Source of the DNA: Clostridia bacterium
Lineage (GTDB): Bacteria > Bacillota > Clostridia > Christensenellales > CAG-138
Length of the DNA stretch: 32,996 nucleotides
Reading direction: 5' to 3'
NCBI GenBank assembly: GCA_017509785.1
Contig: JAFWOT010000025.1
Span: forward strand, 124,394-157,389
Below the pieces are notes generated by a model, which did not search any database, had not been told where the DNA came from, and was given only the letters and a program-made list of their open reading frames with translations. Shown here in pieces: positions 15,904 through 24,143 of the stretch; position 1 is the stretch's first letter; every line of letters starts with the position of its first letter. Made by a program: the position numbers and the translations under genes.

Positions 15904-17253
15904 TCAGTTCCAGAACGGCCTGTACTTTTCGACGTTCGCGGCGTGCTCCTCGGCGGTCTTGGCGAACACGAGCGCGCCCGTGTTGGAATCCATGAGGCAG
16001 AAGTAGAGATAGCCTTCCTCCATGAACTGCTCGTTCGGGAAGAGGACCGCCTCTATCGCGGCGACGCCGGGGTTCGAGATGGGGCCGGCGGGCAGCCCGC
16101 TGAACTTGTACGTATTATAGGGGCTGTCGTAGTCGAGCTCCTCCTGCGTGAACTCCATGCTGTTGGTCTTTAAAATATAGCCGAGGGTCGCGTCGGAATT
16201 GAGCGGGACGCCCATATTGAGCCTCAGATGGAATACGGCAGAGACCTTCGTGAAGTCGAAATGCTTCGCTTCCTTTTCTATCATGGAGGCGAGTATGACG
16301 ACGTCGTCCAGCGAAAGCTCAAGCTCCTCCGCCCTTTCAACGTACTTCCTCGTGTAGATCTCGTTGAAGCGGTCGAGCATCTTGGTGATGACCTCCTCCT
16401 CGGTGGCGTCGGCGTAGACCTCGTATGTATCGGGGAAGAGGTAGCCTTCGAGCATATAGACGCGGCCTTCGCGGCCCTCGTCGACTATGTTCTTCACGAA
16501 CCAGTACTTATCCGCGAAGGATTTCGCGTCGGTGCAGAGCTCGAGGAAGCGCGAGGAATCCTTTAATATGCCCTGATCGACGAGCTTCTTCGCGACGGCC
16601 TCGACCGTCATGCCCTCGGAGATGGTGAATTTGACGGTGCTCCTCGGCGGGTTGCCGGAGCAGATTATGTCGGTGATCTGGCTTATGCTCATATTGCGGG
16701 AAAGCACGTACGTTCCCGCCTTCAGGCCGGAGGATTTGCCTATGAAATCGACGTAGACCTTGAAGAGCGCCTTGTTGACTATGAGCCCGCGCTCGCCCTC
16801 GCCGCCGGCCTCGTAGAGGATCTTCGCGATGGCGGAGGCGCCGCTGCCCTTCGGTATCTCCACGACGATGGGCGTGGGGTCGTTCGGGTCGACGGGGCGC
16901 AGGAATTTATTCACGGCGAACTTCACCGCGAACATCAGTATCAGCGCCGTGATCGCCACGCCGATGACCGCCGCGAGCCAGGGGCTGACCTTGCGCCAGC
17001 GCCGCTTTGCGGTCTCCATCCCGGCGGAGGGAGCCTTCTTTGCCGCCCTGCGGGAGGAGCCCTTCACCGGCTTCGCGGATTCCGTTATCATCCGCTCGTC
17101 GACGACTATCTTGCCGGTGGCCGCGTCCTTCCTGACCTCGGGCGGCTTCCTTATGGGCGAGAATTTCGCCGTCTCGACGAGGCTTGGGTCGACGCGGTCG
17201 CCGTTCCCACCGCCGTTGTCGGGGGATTCGAATCCAAATGCCAATTGTTTCAT
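15904..17253 (-). CDS. mltG: Endolytic murein transglycosylase MltG
   Basis: MltG cuts nascent glycan strands at the outer face of the membrane and so ends peptidoglycan polymerisation. The protein has 449 residues. A long basic cytoplasmic tail (1-90) precedes one membrane segment (about 91-112). Then comes a LysM-like part and the YceG domain with ISEGMTVEAVAKKL, EGYLFPDTYEV, and LASMIEKEAK holding the catalytic glutamate (E326 or E328). The C-terminal part has NTYKFSGLPAGPISNPG, typical of the family. It follows the YlbF-family gene by 15 bases and is immediately followed by the U32 gene. Confidence 0.97.
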   Translation of the reverse strand: MKQLAFGFESPDNGGGNGDRVDPSLVETAKFSPIRKPPEVRKDAATGKIVVDERMITESAKPVKGSSRRAAKKAPSAGMETAKRRWRKVSPWLAAVIGVAITALILMFAVKFAVNKFLRPVDPNDPTPIVVEIPKGSGASAIAKILYEAGGEGERGLIVNKALFKVYVDFIGKSSGLKAGTYVLSRNMSISQITDIICSGNPPRSTVKFTISEGMTVEAVAKKLVDQGILKDSSRFLELCTDAKSFADKYWFVKNIVDEGREGRVYMLEGYLFPDTYEVYADATEEEVITKMLDRFNEIYTRKYVERAEELELSLDDVVILASMIEKEAKHFDFTKVSAVFHLRLNMGVPLNSDATLGYILKTNSMEFTQEELDYDSPYNTYKFSGLPAGPISNPGVAAIEAVLFPNEQFMEEGYLYFCLMDSNTGALVFAKTAEEHAANVEKYRPFWN

Positions 17254-17268
17254 ATCCGTTTCCTTTCG

Positions 17269-17616
17269 TTATTCGAGCATGCTGAGATCGAGCTCCGCCG
17301 CGCGGGCGATGCGCCTGTAAACGCCGCCAACGAGATCGCTGAGCATGAACTCCGCAATGAGGTATTCCGAGGCGTCGGGATCCATTTGGAGGAGCTCGCC
17401 GAGCTTTTGAAGACGCTCGAGCGAGCCTTTATCCTCGCGCCCGGCGACGGCTTCCGCCTGCGCCCTCGTGCGGAGGCGGGAGTATTCCGCGAGAAGGGCG
17501 CGCGTCGTCTCGTTCGAGTCGGCTCTTTCCCTTGCGGCGCGGAACCTTTCGTACTGTGCGCTGCGCCTCACTGCCCCGGCGAGAGCCTCCGTCATTTCGT
17601 TTATCTCATCCATCAT
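17269..17616 (-). CDS. YlbF/YmcA-family protein, translationally coupled to RNase J
   Basis: This small all-helical protein of 115 residues starts at ATG 17616, which overlaps the RNase J stop codon as ATGA. A longer frame continues upstream but would lie inside the RNase J gene, so the coupled start is preferred. The sequence fits the YlbF/YmcA family: ALAGAVRRSAQYERFRAARE, then LLAEYSRLRTRAQ, and a C-terminal YLIAEFMLSDLVGGVYRRIA. In Bacillus subtilis YlbF, YmcA and YaaT form a complex that directs RNase Y to some transcripts. Coupling to RNase J here suggests a similar partner role with a different nuclease, which is inference. Confidence 0.88.
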   Translation of the reverse strand: MMDEINEMTEALAGAVRRSAQYERFRAARERADSNETTRALLAEYSRLRTRAQAEAVAGREDKGSLERLQKLGELLQMDPDASEYLIAEFMLSDLVGGVYRRIARAAELDLSMLE

Positions 17617-19280
17617 TCCACTTCCATGAATATGGGCATTATGAGGGGCATGCGCTTCGTTTTGTTGTAGAGGCAGTTCTTGACGCCCGTCTTTATGCCC
17701 GTTTTGATATTGCCCCATTCGGACTTATCGCTGACCGCGAATCTGCCCGCGAGCTCCCTGGCTACGGACCTTGCCTGTTCGAGGAGCTCCTCGGAATCCT
17801 TCGCGAACACGAAGCCCTTTGATATTATCTCGGGTTCCGCCGCGAGCTCGCCCGTGGAGCTCTTTATCGCGATGACTATCGCGAACATCCCCTCGCGGGA
17901 GAGGAGGCGCCTCTCGCGCAGTACGGAGGAGCCTATATCGCCGACGCCCGCGCCGTCCACGAGGACGTAGCCGGAATCGACCGCCCCGGCGAGCTTGCCG
18001 GAACGCTTCGTGAGCTCGAGCACGCCGCCGGTCTCCATTACGAAAACGTTCTCCTCCTTTATGCCGAGAGAGGCCGCGAGCCGCGCGTGGTGGTAAAGAT
18101 GCCTCGCTTCGCCGTGAACGGGGATGAAGAACCTGGGCTTTATCGTGCGGATCATGAGCTTCAGCTCCTCCTGCCTCGCGTGGCCGGAAACGTGCACGTC
18201 CGCAAGGCGGTCGTAGACGACGTTCGCTCCCCTGAGGAAGAGCTGGTTTATTACCTTGCCGACGGCCTTTTCGTTGCCGGGGATGGCGGAGGCGGAGATT
18301 ATGACGGTATCGCCCTTGCCTATATTCAGCCTGTGGTTGGCGTTCGCCATGCGGAAAAGCCCGCTCATCGACTCGCCCTGCGAGCCGGTGGTGAGGACGC
18401 AGACCTCGTCGTCACGGTAGTTTTTGAGCTTCTCGACTTCAACGACGGCCTCTTCGGGGATCTTCAGTATGCCCTGCTCCATCGCGATGCGGACGATCAT
18501 CACCATCGACCGCCCCTGGAAGCAGAGCACGCGCCCATGGGCGACGGCGACGTCCGCCACCTGCTGGATGCGGTAGACGTTCGAAGCGAACGAGGCAACT
18601 ATCACACGGCCCTGCGCCATATCGAACACGTTCTCGAAGGTCTTGCCGAGCTCCATCTCCGAGGGGGTGCAGCCGGGCAGCTCCGCGTTCGTGGAATCCA
18701 TCATGAGGGCGAGCACGCCCTTCGTGCCGTAATACGCGAAGCGGGAGATGTCTATGGGCTCGTTGTCTATGGGGGTGTAATCCACCTTGAAGTCGCCCGT
18801 GTGGATGACGACTCCGACCGGGGTCGTCACGGCGACGGCAAGCGCGCCGGGTATCGAATGCCCGACCTTTATGAATTCCACCCTGAAGCAGCCTATCTCG
18901 ACTGTATCGCCCGCGGCGACGCAGCGGAGATCGACGTTCTTCAGCCTGTGCTCCTCGAGCTTGTGCTCGACGAGGGCGAGCGTGAACTTCGACCCGTAGA
19001 ACGGGACGTCGAACTTCTGCGCCGCGAAGGGCACGGCGCCTATATGATCCTCATGCCCGTGGGTGAGGACGAATCCGCGGATCCTTTCGAAATTCTCCTC
19101 CAGATAGGACATATCGGGTATCACGAGATCAATACCCAGCATATCCTCATCAGGGAAGGCGAGGCCGCAGTCGATTATCATTATATCGTTTTCATACTCC
19201 AGGACGGTCATGTTCTTGCCTATCTCGCCGAGACCGCCCAGAGGGATTATCTTCAGTTTGGATCTTTCCTTGTTTGACAA
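17613..19280 (-). CDS. rnj: Ribonuclease J
   Basis: Ribonuclease J is a metallo-beta-lactamase fold enzyme with 5' exonuclease and endonuclease activity in mRNA decay and rRNA maturation. The 555-residue length is typical. Key motifs are the zinc site HGHEDH (74-79), the beta-CASP segment with MMDSTNAE, VLTTGSQGE, and the later HVSGHARQEEL and FFIPVHGEARHL. The start is TTG at 19280 with GAGG eight bases upstream; no better ATG is near. Its stop overlaps the start of the YlbF-family gene. It is 18 bases after the ABC-F gene. Confidence 0.97.
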   Translation of the reverse strand: MSNKERSKLKIIPLGGLGEIGKNMTVLEYENDIMIIDCGLAFPDEDMLGIDLVIPDMSYLEENFERIRGFVLTHGHEDHIGAVPFAAQKFDVPFYGSKFTLALVEHKLEEHRLKNVDLRCVAAGDTVEIGCFRVEFIKVGHSIPGALAVAVTTPVGVVIHTGDFKVDYTPIDNEPIDISRFAYYGTKGVLALMMDSTNAELPGCTPSEMELGKTFENVFDMAQGRVIVASFASNVYRIQQVADVAVAHGRVLCFQGRSMVMIVRIAMEQGILKIPEEAVVEVEKLKNYRDDEVCVLTTGSQGESMSGLFRMANANHRLNIGKGDTVIISASAIPGNEKAVGKVINQLFLRGANVVYDRLADVHVSGHARQEELKLMIRTIKPRFFIPVHGEARHLYHHARLAASLGIKEENVFVMETGGVLELTKRSGKLAGAVDSGYVLVDGAGVGDIGSSVLRERRLLSREGMFAIVIAIKSSTGELAAEPEIISKGFVFAKDSEELLEQARSVARELAGRFAVSDKSEWGNIKTGIKTGVKNCLYNKTKRMPLIMPIFMEVE

Positions 19281-19298
19281 AATGTTTACCTCTATATA

Positions 19299-21236
19299 TC
19301 AAGCTTGTTTTTCGTTTTCATCGGGGACGAGATCCGCGAGCCGCGCAGACGCGCTTTCCCATTCGGAATAGAGCGCTTCGAGGCGCTTTGAGATCTCATC
19401 CGCCCGTTTTGAGAGCTCCCCCGCCTTAACGTAATCGGAGGAGTATTCCGGCGAAGCGAGCTTCAGGTTGACGCCGTGCAGCTCGGTCTCCGCTTCCTCG
19501 ATGGCCTTCTCCGCGCGGGAGACCGCCGTCTTCGCCTTTGTGATATCGCTGCGGAGCTCCTTGCGCTCCCTGTATGAGGCGGCGCTCGCCGAAAGCGGCT
19601 TCTCGGCGGATCCGGAGGGGCCTTCCCCTCCGTTCTGAACGGCTTCGAGATAATCGTCGTAGCCGCCGACGTATTCGGTCAGGCCGTCCTTCGTCATGTG
19701 AAGGATCCTGTCCGCGAGGCGGTTGACGAGGTATCGGTCGTGCGTGACGACGAGCATCGTCCCGTCGTACTCGTCGAGGGCGGACTCAAGCGCCTCACGC
19801 GAGGCGATATCGAGATGGTTCGTCGGCTCGTCGAGGAGGAGCAGGTTCGCCCGCGTCAGCATGAGCTTTAAAAGCTGCACCCTTGCCTTCTCCCCGCCGG
19901 AGAGAAGGGCTATCTTCTTTTCGACCTCGTCCCCCCGGAAGAGGAACGCGCCGAGGGCGTTTCTTATATCGCGGTGGGAGATGGTGTTGAAGTATTTATC
20001 CCAGACCTCTTCGAGGACGGTGTTTTCGGGATCGAGTGAGGTCATCGTCTGCTCATAATAGGCGGGCTCTATATGCGCGCCGAGAACGCTCGTGCCCTCC
20101 GTCGGGCGCAGGCGCCCCGCGATTATATTGAGAAGGGTCGTCTTCCCGCAGCCGTTGTCGCCGAGGAGGAATACCTTTTCGCCCTTCTTGACGAGCATAT
20201 CGACGCCGGAGAAGACCTTCTTCCCGTCAAAGGACTTCGAGAGCCCCTTCACGATAATGACGTCGTTGCCGCCGCCCTCCTTCGCTGTGAAGGAGAAATG
20301 TATCGAGGCGGGATCGCGCTCCGGCTCGACAAGGGTCTCCCTGATCCTGTCGGCGGCCTTCTGCTTATGCGCGGCGGTGACGAAATTGTGCTCCTGCCCC
20401 CACCTGCGCTGCTGCTCCACCATGCCCTCTATGCGGCGGATCTCCTTCTTCGCGCGGAGGTAACGGCGCAGCTCGAGCTCACGCGCGGTGGCGCGAAGCT
20501 CCATATGGCGGGAATAGTTCCCCTTTGACTTGTAGAGCTTCCTGTCCTTCAGCTCCATCGTGCGGTTGGTGACCTTGTCGAGGAAGTAGCGGTCATGCGA
20601 TATGACTATGAACGCCCCCCGGTAGGAGGAAAGAAAGCTTTCGAGCCATTCGATGGCTTTTATGTCGAGATGGTTGGTCGGCTCATCCAGAAGGAGCAGG
20701 TTCGCGCCGGAGAGAAGGAGCCTCGCGAGCTGAGCCTTGTTCCTCTGCCCGCCGGAGAAGAGCGAAACGTCCTTTTTGAGCTCCTCCTCCGTGAAGCCGA
20801 GTCCGAGAAGGGTCGAGCGGGTGCGGGCCCTGAACGTGAGGCCGCCGCCGTCCTCGAAGCGCTCGCGCAGGCGGTGCTGACGCTCGATGAGCTTCTCATC
20901 CGCGCCGAGCTCCTCGAGCTTTTCGTTGATGCCTTCGAGCTCGCTTTCTATGGAAACGAGCCCCGAAAATACGCTCTCGGCATATTCGTAAAGCGTGGAA
21001 CCTTCCGCCCTGACGGTCTGCTCCATCGAGCCGATGACGGTATCCCTCGTAACGGAAACGCTGCCCTCGTCATAGGGCTCCCTGCCCTCGATGACGGCAA
21101 AGAGTGTGGACTTGCCGCAGCCGTTCACGCCTATGAAACCGATATGGTCGCCCTCGCTCACCTCAAAGGATACGCCCTCGAAAAGGACGCGGGTAACGAA
21201 GGACTTTTTGAGATTATTGACAGCCAGAAGCGGCAT
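19299..21236 (-). CDS. ABC-F family ATPase (ribosome-associated)
   Basis: This protein has two ATP-binding cassettes in one 645-residue chain and no membrane segment, as in ABC-F proteins that act on the ribosome. The first cassette has Walker A GVNGCGKST (36-44), signature FSGGQRNKAQLARLL and LLLLDEPTNHLDI. The second has GDNGCGKTT, LSGGEKARVQLLKLM and a second LLLLDEPTNHLDI. A charged linker separates them, and a coiled-coil C-terminal region (about 560-640) follows, similar to Uup and YkpA-type members. It might be a housekeeping translation factor or a resistance factor; sequence alone does not decide. It is packed in the operon between the SLOG gene and RNase J. Confidence 0.93.
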   Translation of the reverse strand: MPLLAVNNLKKSFVTRVLFEGVSFEVSEGDHIGFIGVNGCGKSTLFAVIEGREPYDEGSVSVTRDTVIGSMEQTVRAEGSTLYEYAESVFSGLVSIESELEGINEKLEELGADEKLIERQHRLRERFEDGGGLTFRARTRSTLLGLGFTEEELKKDVSLFSGGQRNKAQLARLLLSGANLLLLDEPTNHLDIKAIEWLESFLSSYRGAFIVISHDRYFLDKVTNRTMELKDRKLYKSKGNYSRHMELRATARELELRRYLRAKKEIRRIEGMVEQQRRWGQEHNFVTAAHKQKAADRIRETLVEPERDPASIHFSFTAKEGGGNDVIIVKGLSKSFDGKKVFSGVDMLVKKGEKVFLLGDNGCGKTTLLNIIAGRLRPTEGTSVLGAHIEPAYYEQTMTSLDPENTVLEEVWDKYFNTISHRDIRNALGAFLFRGDEVEKKIALLSGGEKARVQLLKLMLTRANLLLLDEPTNHLDIASREALESALDEYDGTMLVVTHDRYLVNRLADRILHMTKDGLTEYVGGYDDYLEAVQNGGEGPSGSAEKPLSASAASYRERKELRSDITKAKTAVSRAEKAIEEAETELHGVNLKLASPEYSSDYVKAGELSKRADEISKRLEALYSEWESASARLADLVPDENEKQA

Positions 21237-21248
21237 GGTGATGCTCCG

Positions 21249-21761
21249 TTAAATACTCAGTATGACTATGTCTATCCCCTCGCGCGAGGCGAGGCGGATC
21301 GTCGCCCCCGTGCCGGATGCGGCTTCGCCCGTGAATCCGCAGATTATGCGGGAGCTGTGGCGGACGAGATACTCGTTCCTTGCCATGTACGCGTAGGGGG
21401 CGTACTCGCCGCAGACGGACACGACCCGGTACGCCCTGTCGGCGCAGCGGCGCTTGCGTTCGGTATCGCCCCTGCCGAAGGGGAATACCGCGACGAGCTT
21501 CATCTCGGGGAAGGAGTGGGAGAGCTTCAATACGCTTTCGGCGGCGTAGAGATCGACCCCGTCCGCCATGCCCGAAAGGAAGTACCGCGCGCCCTGACGG
21601 TATGCGCGGATTATCTCCGCCTCGAGCTTCGCCTTGAAGGCGAGGCATCTTTCGTCGCGCTCGTCGTACCCCCACGGGAGCTTTGCCGCCCTGTGGCCTG
21701 TGAAGCTGACGGCGAGCTCCCTTTCAAAGGCGCGTTCGCATTCTTCCCGGGTACCCTCCAT
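21249..21761 (-). CDS. YpsA-like SLOG family protein
   Basis: This 170-residue protein belongs to the SLOG superfamily of nucleotide-binding Rossmann-like proteins and resembles YpsA (DUF1273). It shows SFTGHRAAKLPWGY at 19-32, GARYFLSGMADGVDLYAAE, AVFPFGRG, and a C-terminal part with SGTGATIRLASREGIDIV. In Bacillota, YpsA has been linked to cell division and DNA-related functions, but the ligand is not settled. It starts one base after the previous gene's stop; the ribosome site is weak, so translation may depend on coupling. Its exact start is therefore uncertain by a few codons. Confidence 0.82.
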   Translation of the reverse strand: MEGTREECERAFERELAVSFTGHRAAKLPWGYDERDERCLAFKAKLEAEIIRAYRQGARYFLSGMADGVDLYAAESVLKLSHSFPEMKLVAVFPFGRGDTERKRRCADRAYRVVSVCGEYAPYAYMARNEYLVRHSSRIICGFTGEAASGTGATIRLASREGIDIVILSI

Positions 21762-21762
21762 A

Positions 21763-22476
21763 TTATAAGCCGCTCTCGGTATAGCGGCCCCAATCGCGGT
21801 GCATATAGCGCTCGATCGGGAACGGCTTCCCGATAAGGTCCTCGGGGATGCCGCGCTCCGCCGCCTCCTTTAGGAAGGCTTCGAGTATCTCGGGGGTGCC
21901 GACCGTGCCTATGACGGGCAGGCCGGATCTTTCGCTGACCTCGCGGGTGATCCCGACTCCGTCGAGCAGGTCGCGGACGGTCGTTTCATGCGCGAGATTG
22001 GTATTGTTCAGGATCCCCGTGACCTTGAGGCGGCTCACGCCGGTTATCTTTTCGATCATCTCGAGGTTCTCCGCGGCGCCGGAAGAGAGCGGGCGGCGGC
22101 AGTTGATGACGTACCAGACCTCGAAATTCTCGAGCTCTTTGAAGTAGCCGTAATACTGCCCCATGGCGATGGAGCCGACCGGATCCCCGCCAACGTCGAA
22201 TATGACGAGATCGGAATTATCGGAAAACACGGAGAATATCTCCGGGGGTATGCTCGGCACCTCGACGCCGGAGCTCGTGAAGTTCGGCGAGATGAGACGG
22301 ATGCCGGCGGCCTCCAGCTCGGCCTTGCGTTCGGTCGAGCGGAAATAGGGGTTGATGACGTCTATATCGACGAGGGTGACCTTCTGCCCCTCCGCCGCGG
22401 CTTCAAAGGCCATGTTGAGCGCAAGCTCCGTCTTGCCGGAGCCGAAGTTGCCTATTATAACGTAGTAGCGTTTCAT
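21763..22476 (-). CDS. ParA/MinD-like (SIMIBI class) ATPase, function unknown
   Basis: This 237-residue soluble P-loop protein has Walker A GNFGSGKTE (9-17), then KVTLVDIDVINPYFRSTE, IFDVGGDPVGS as a Walker B/switch region, and a late NNTNLAHET that could be the base-recognition region. The fold fits the MinD/ParA/CobQ class. The signature lysine of true ParA/MinD (KGGxGK) is not present, so a role in DNA or septum positioning should not be assumed. Such genes are often annotated as CobQ/CobB-type nucleotide-binding proteins in anaerobic Clostridia. It lies between the oxidoreductase and SLOG genes in the same run. Confidence 0.78.
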   Translation of the reverse strand: MKRYYVIIGNFGSGKTELALNMAFEAAAEGQKVTLVDIDVINPYFRSTERKAELEAAGIRLISPNFTSSGVEVPSIPPEIFSVFSDNSDLVIFDVGGDPVGSIAMGQYYGYFKELENFEVWYVINCRRPLSSGAAENLEMIEKITGVSRLKVTGILNNTNLAHETTVRDLLDGVGITREVSERSGLPVIGTVGTPEILEAFLKEAAERGIPEDLIGKPFPIERYMHRDWGRYTESGL

Positions 22477-22523
22477 ATCTTTCCTCTGTACATAAGTATG
22501 CCCCGTTATCGGGGAAAACGAAC

Positions 22524-24119
22524 CTATTCGGGCTTATAGACGCCCATGAGCCTTTCGGCGGCGCGCATGCCGTCGACCGCGGCGGAAACGATCCCGCCCG
22601 CGTAGCCCGCGCCCTCGCCCACGGGGTAAAGGCCCTTCAGCCTCGTCGCCTCGCCGTTGTCGTCACGGAGGATCCTGACCGGGGAGCTCGTGCGGCTCTC
22701 GACCGCGGTGAGGACGGCCTCTTCCATATCGAAGCCCCTGAGCTGACGGCCGAACGCGCGTATTCCGTCCGCGACGCCGCGGCTCACGGTGCCGGGGAGA
22801 CATTTCCTGAGATCGCGCGGGACGGCCTGCGGGCGGTACGTGGGCGTGACGGATGTGAACGGCTGCGGCTTATCGCCGTTGAGGAAGTCGACGACCCTCT
22901 CCGCGGGGGCGGAATAATCGCCTCCGCCGAGCCTGAACGCCGCCCTTTCGAGCTTCTCCTGGAATTCGAGCCCGCAGAAGGGCGCGCCGCCGAGATCCTT
23001 CGGGTTGACCTGCACTATGAGGCCGGAGTTGGCGTTCTCCGCGTCACGCGCGGAATAGCTCATGCCGTTCGTTACGACCTCCCCCTCGCCCGAGGAGGAA
23101 GCGACGACGAACCCGCCGGGGCACATGCAGAAGGTGTAGACTCCCCTCGTGCCGGATCTGCCCGTCAGCCTGTATTCGGCCGCGCCGAGGCGCGGATGCC
23201 CCGCCCATCTGCCGAACTGCGCCCTGTCTATGAGGGACTGCGGATGCTCGATCCTCACGCCGACGGCGAAGGGCTTCGCCGCTATCTCAACGCCTATCCC
23301 GTCGAGCATGCGGTAGGTATCGCGCGCGGCCTGGCCAAGCGCGAGCACTATCGCGCAGCAGGGGATGACCTCTCCCCCGTTGACGACGGCCGCCGTGACG
23401 GAGCCGTTTTCGCTCCTTATGCCGGTGAGCTTAGTCCCGAAGCGGACCTCGCCGCCCTTTTCTTCAATGGCGCGGCGCATATTCCCGACGACGGTGCGCA
23501 GCACGTCGGTGCCGAGGTGCGGCTTCGCTTCGATCTTTATCTTTTCGGGCGCGCCGTATCTGACCAGCCCTTCCATGACGAGCTCCGCCCTCGGATCCTT
23601 GATCCGGGTCGTGAGCTTGCCGTCCGAGAAGGTGCCGGCGCCGCCCTCGCCGAACATGATGTTGCTCTCCGGGTCGAGCCCCGCGCCCGCCCAGAAGCCT
23701 TCGACGCTTTTGCGGCGCTCCTCTATGGGCCTGCCGCGTTCTATCATGACGACCTTATATCCGCGTTCCGCGAGCGTGAGCGCGGCGAACAGCCCCGCGG
23801 GCCCCGCGCCGACTACGACGAAGGGCGCGGGCTGGGGAATATCCCCGAAGAGATCGGCGGGGGCCGGCCTTTCGGCGGCCTTCACGACGGACTTCGGGAA
23901 GCGCGATCCGTACTTGCTGTAATCCCTGTCCCCGATCTCGAACGAGGCTGTATAGATGAACCTGATGTCGTTCTTGTCCCTCGCGTCGAGGGAGCGCCTT
24001 ACGGGGCGGACGTTCGTCACGCTTTCGGCGGGGAGCCTGAGCTCGGCGGCGATGAGAAGACGCAAAGTCGATTCATCGGCGTTGAACGGCATGCTGAGGT
24101 TTGAGGCGGTCAGTTTCAT
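22524..24119 (-). CDS. FAD-dependent oxidoreductase (COG2509-type)
   Basis: This 531-residue flavoprotein has an N-terminal domain of about 95 residues followed by a FAD-binding Rossmann fold with GAGPAG at 104-109. Downstream lie GAGTFSDGKLTTR, a typical stretch of this group, and FCMCPGGFVVASSSGEG. The C-terminus has YPVGEGAGYAGGIVSAAVDG, a second FAD contact. It resembles the uncharacterised FAD-dependent proteins of COG2509 found widely in Clostridia; the substrate is unknown. AAGAGGAAAG precedes the ATG. It follows cdaR by 24 bases and is likely part of the same operon. Confidence 0.9.
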   Translation of the reverse strand: MKLTASNLSMPFNADESTLRLLIAAELRLPAESVTNVRPVRRSLDARDKNDIRFIYTASFEIGDRDYSKYGSRFPKSVVKAAERPAPADLFGDIPQPAPFVVVGAGPAGLFAALTLAERGYKVVMIERGRPIEERRKSVEGFWAGAGLDPESNIMFGEGGAGTFSDGKLTTRIKDPRAELVMEGLVRYGAPEKIKIEAKPHLGTDVLRTVVGNMRRAIEEKGGEVRFGTKLTGIRSENGSVTAAVVNGGEVIPCCAIVLALGQAARDTYRMLDGIGVEIAAKPFAVGVRIEHPQSLIDRAQFGRWAGHPRLGAAEYRLTGRSGTRGVYTFCMCPGGFVVASSSGEGEVVTNGMSYSARDAENANSGLIVQVNPKDLGGAPFCGLEFQEKLERAAFRLGGGDYSAPAERVVDFLNGDKPQPFTSVTPTYRPQAVPRDLRKCLPGTVSRGVADGIRAFGRQLRGFDMEEAVLTAVESRTSSPVRILRDDNGEATRLKGLYPVGEGAGYAGGIVSAAVDGMRAAERLMGVYKPE

Positions 24120-24143
24120 AATCTTTCCTCTTATGTTTTATCT

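Noticed and set aside
17617..17718. Upstream extension of the YlbF-family gene
   Set aside because: It would lie inside the RNase J gene and adds a non-family leader; the ATGA overlap at 17616 is a better start.
18087..19277. Plus-strand open frame of 396 codons opposite RNase J
   Set aside because: It is an antisense shadow; RNase J has all its motifs on the minus strand.
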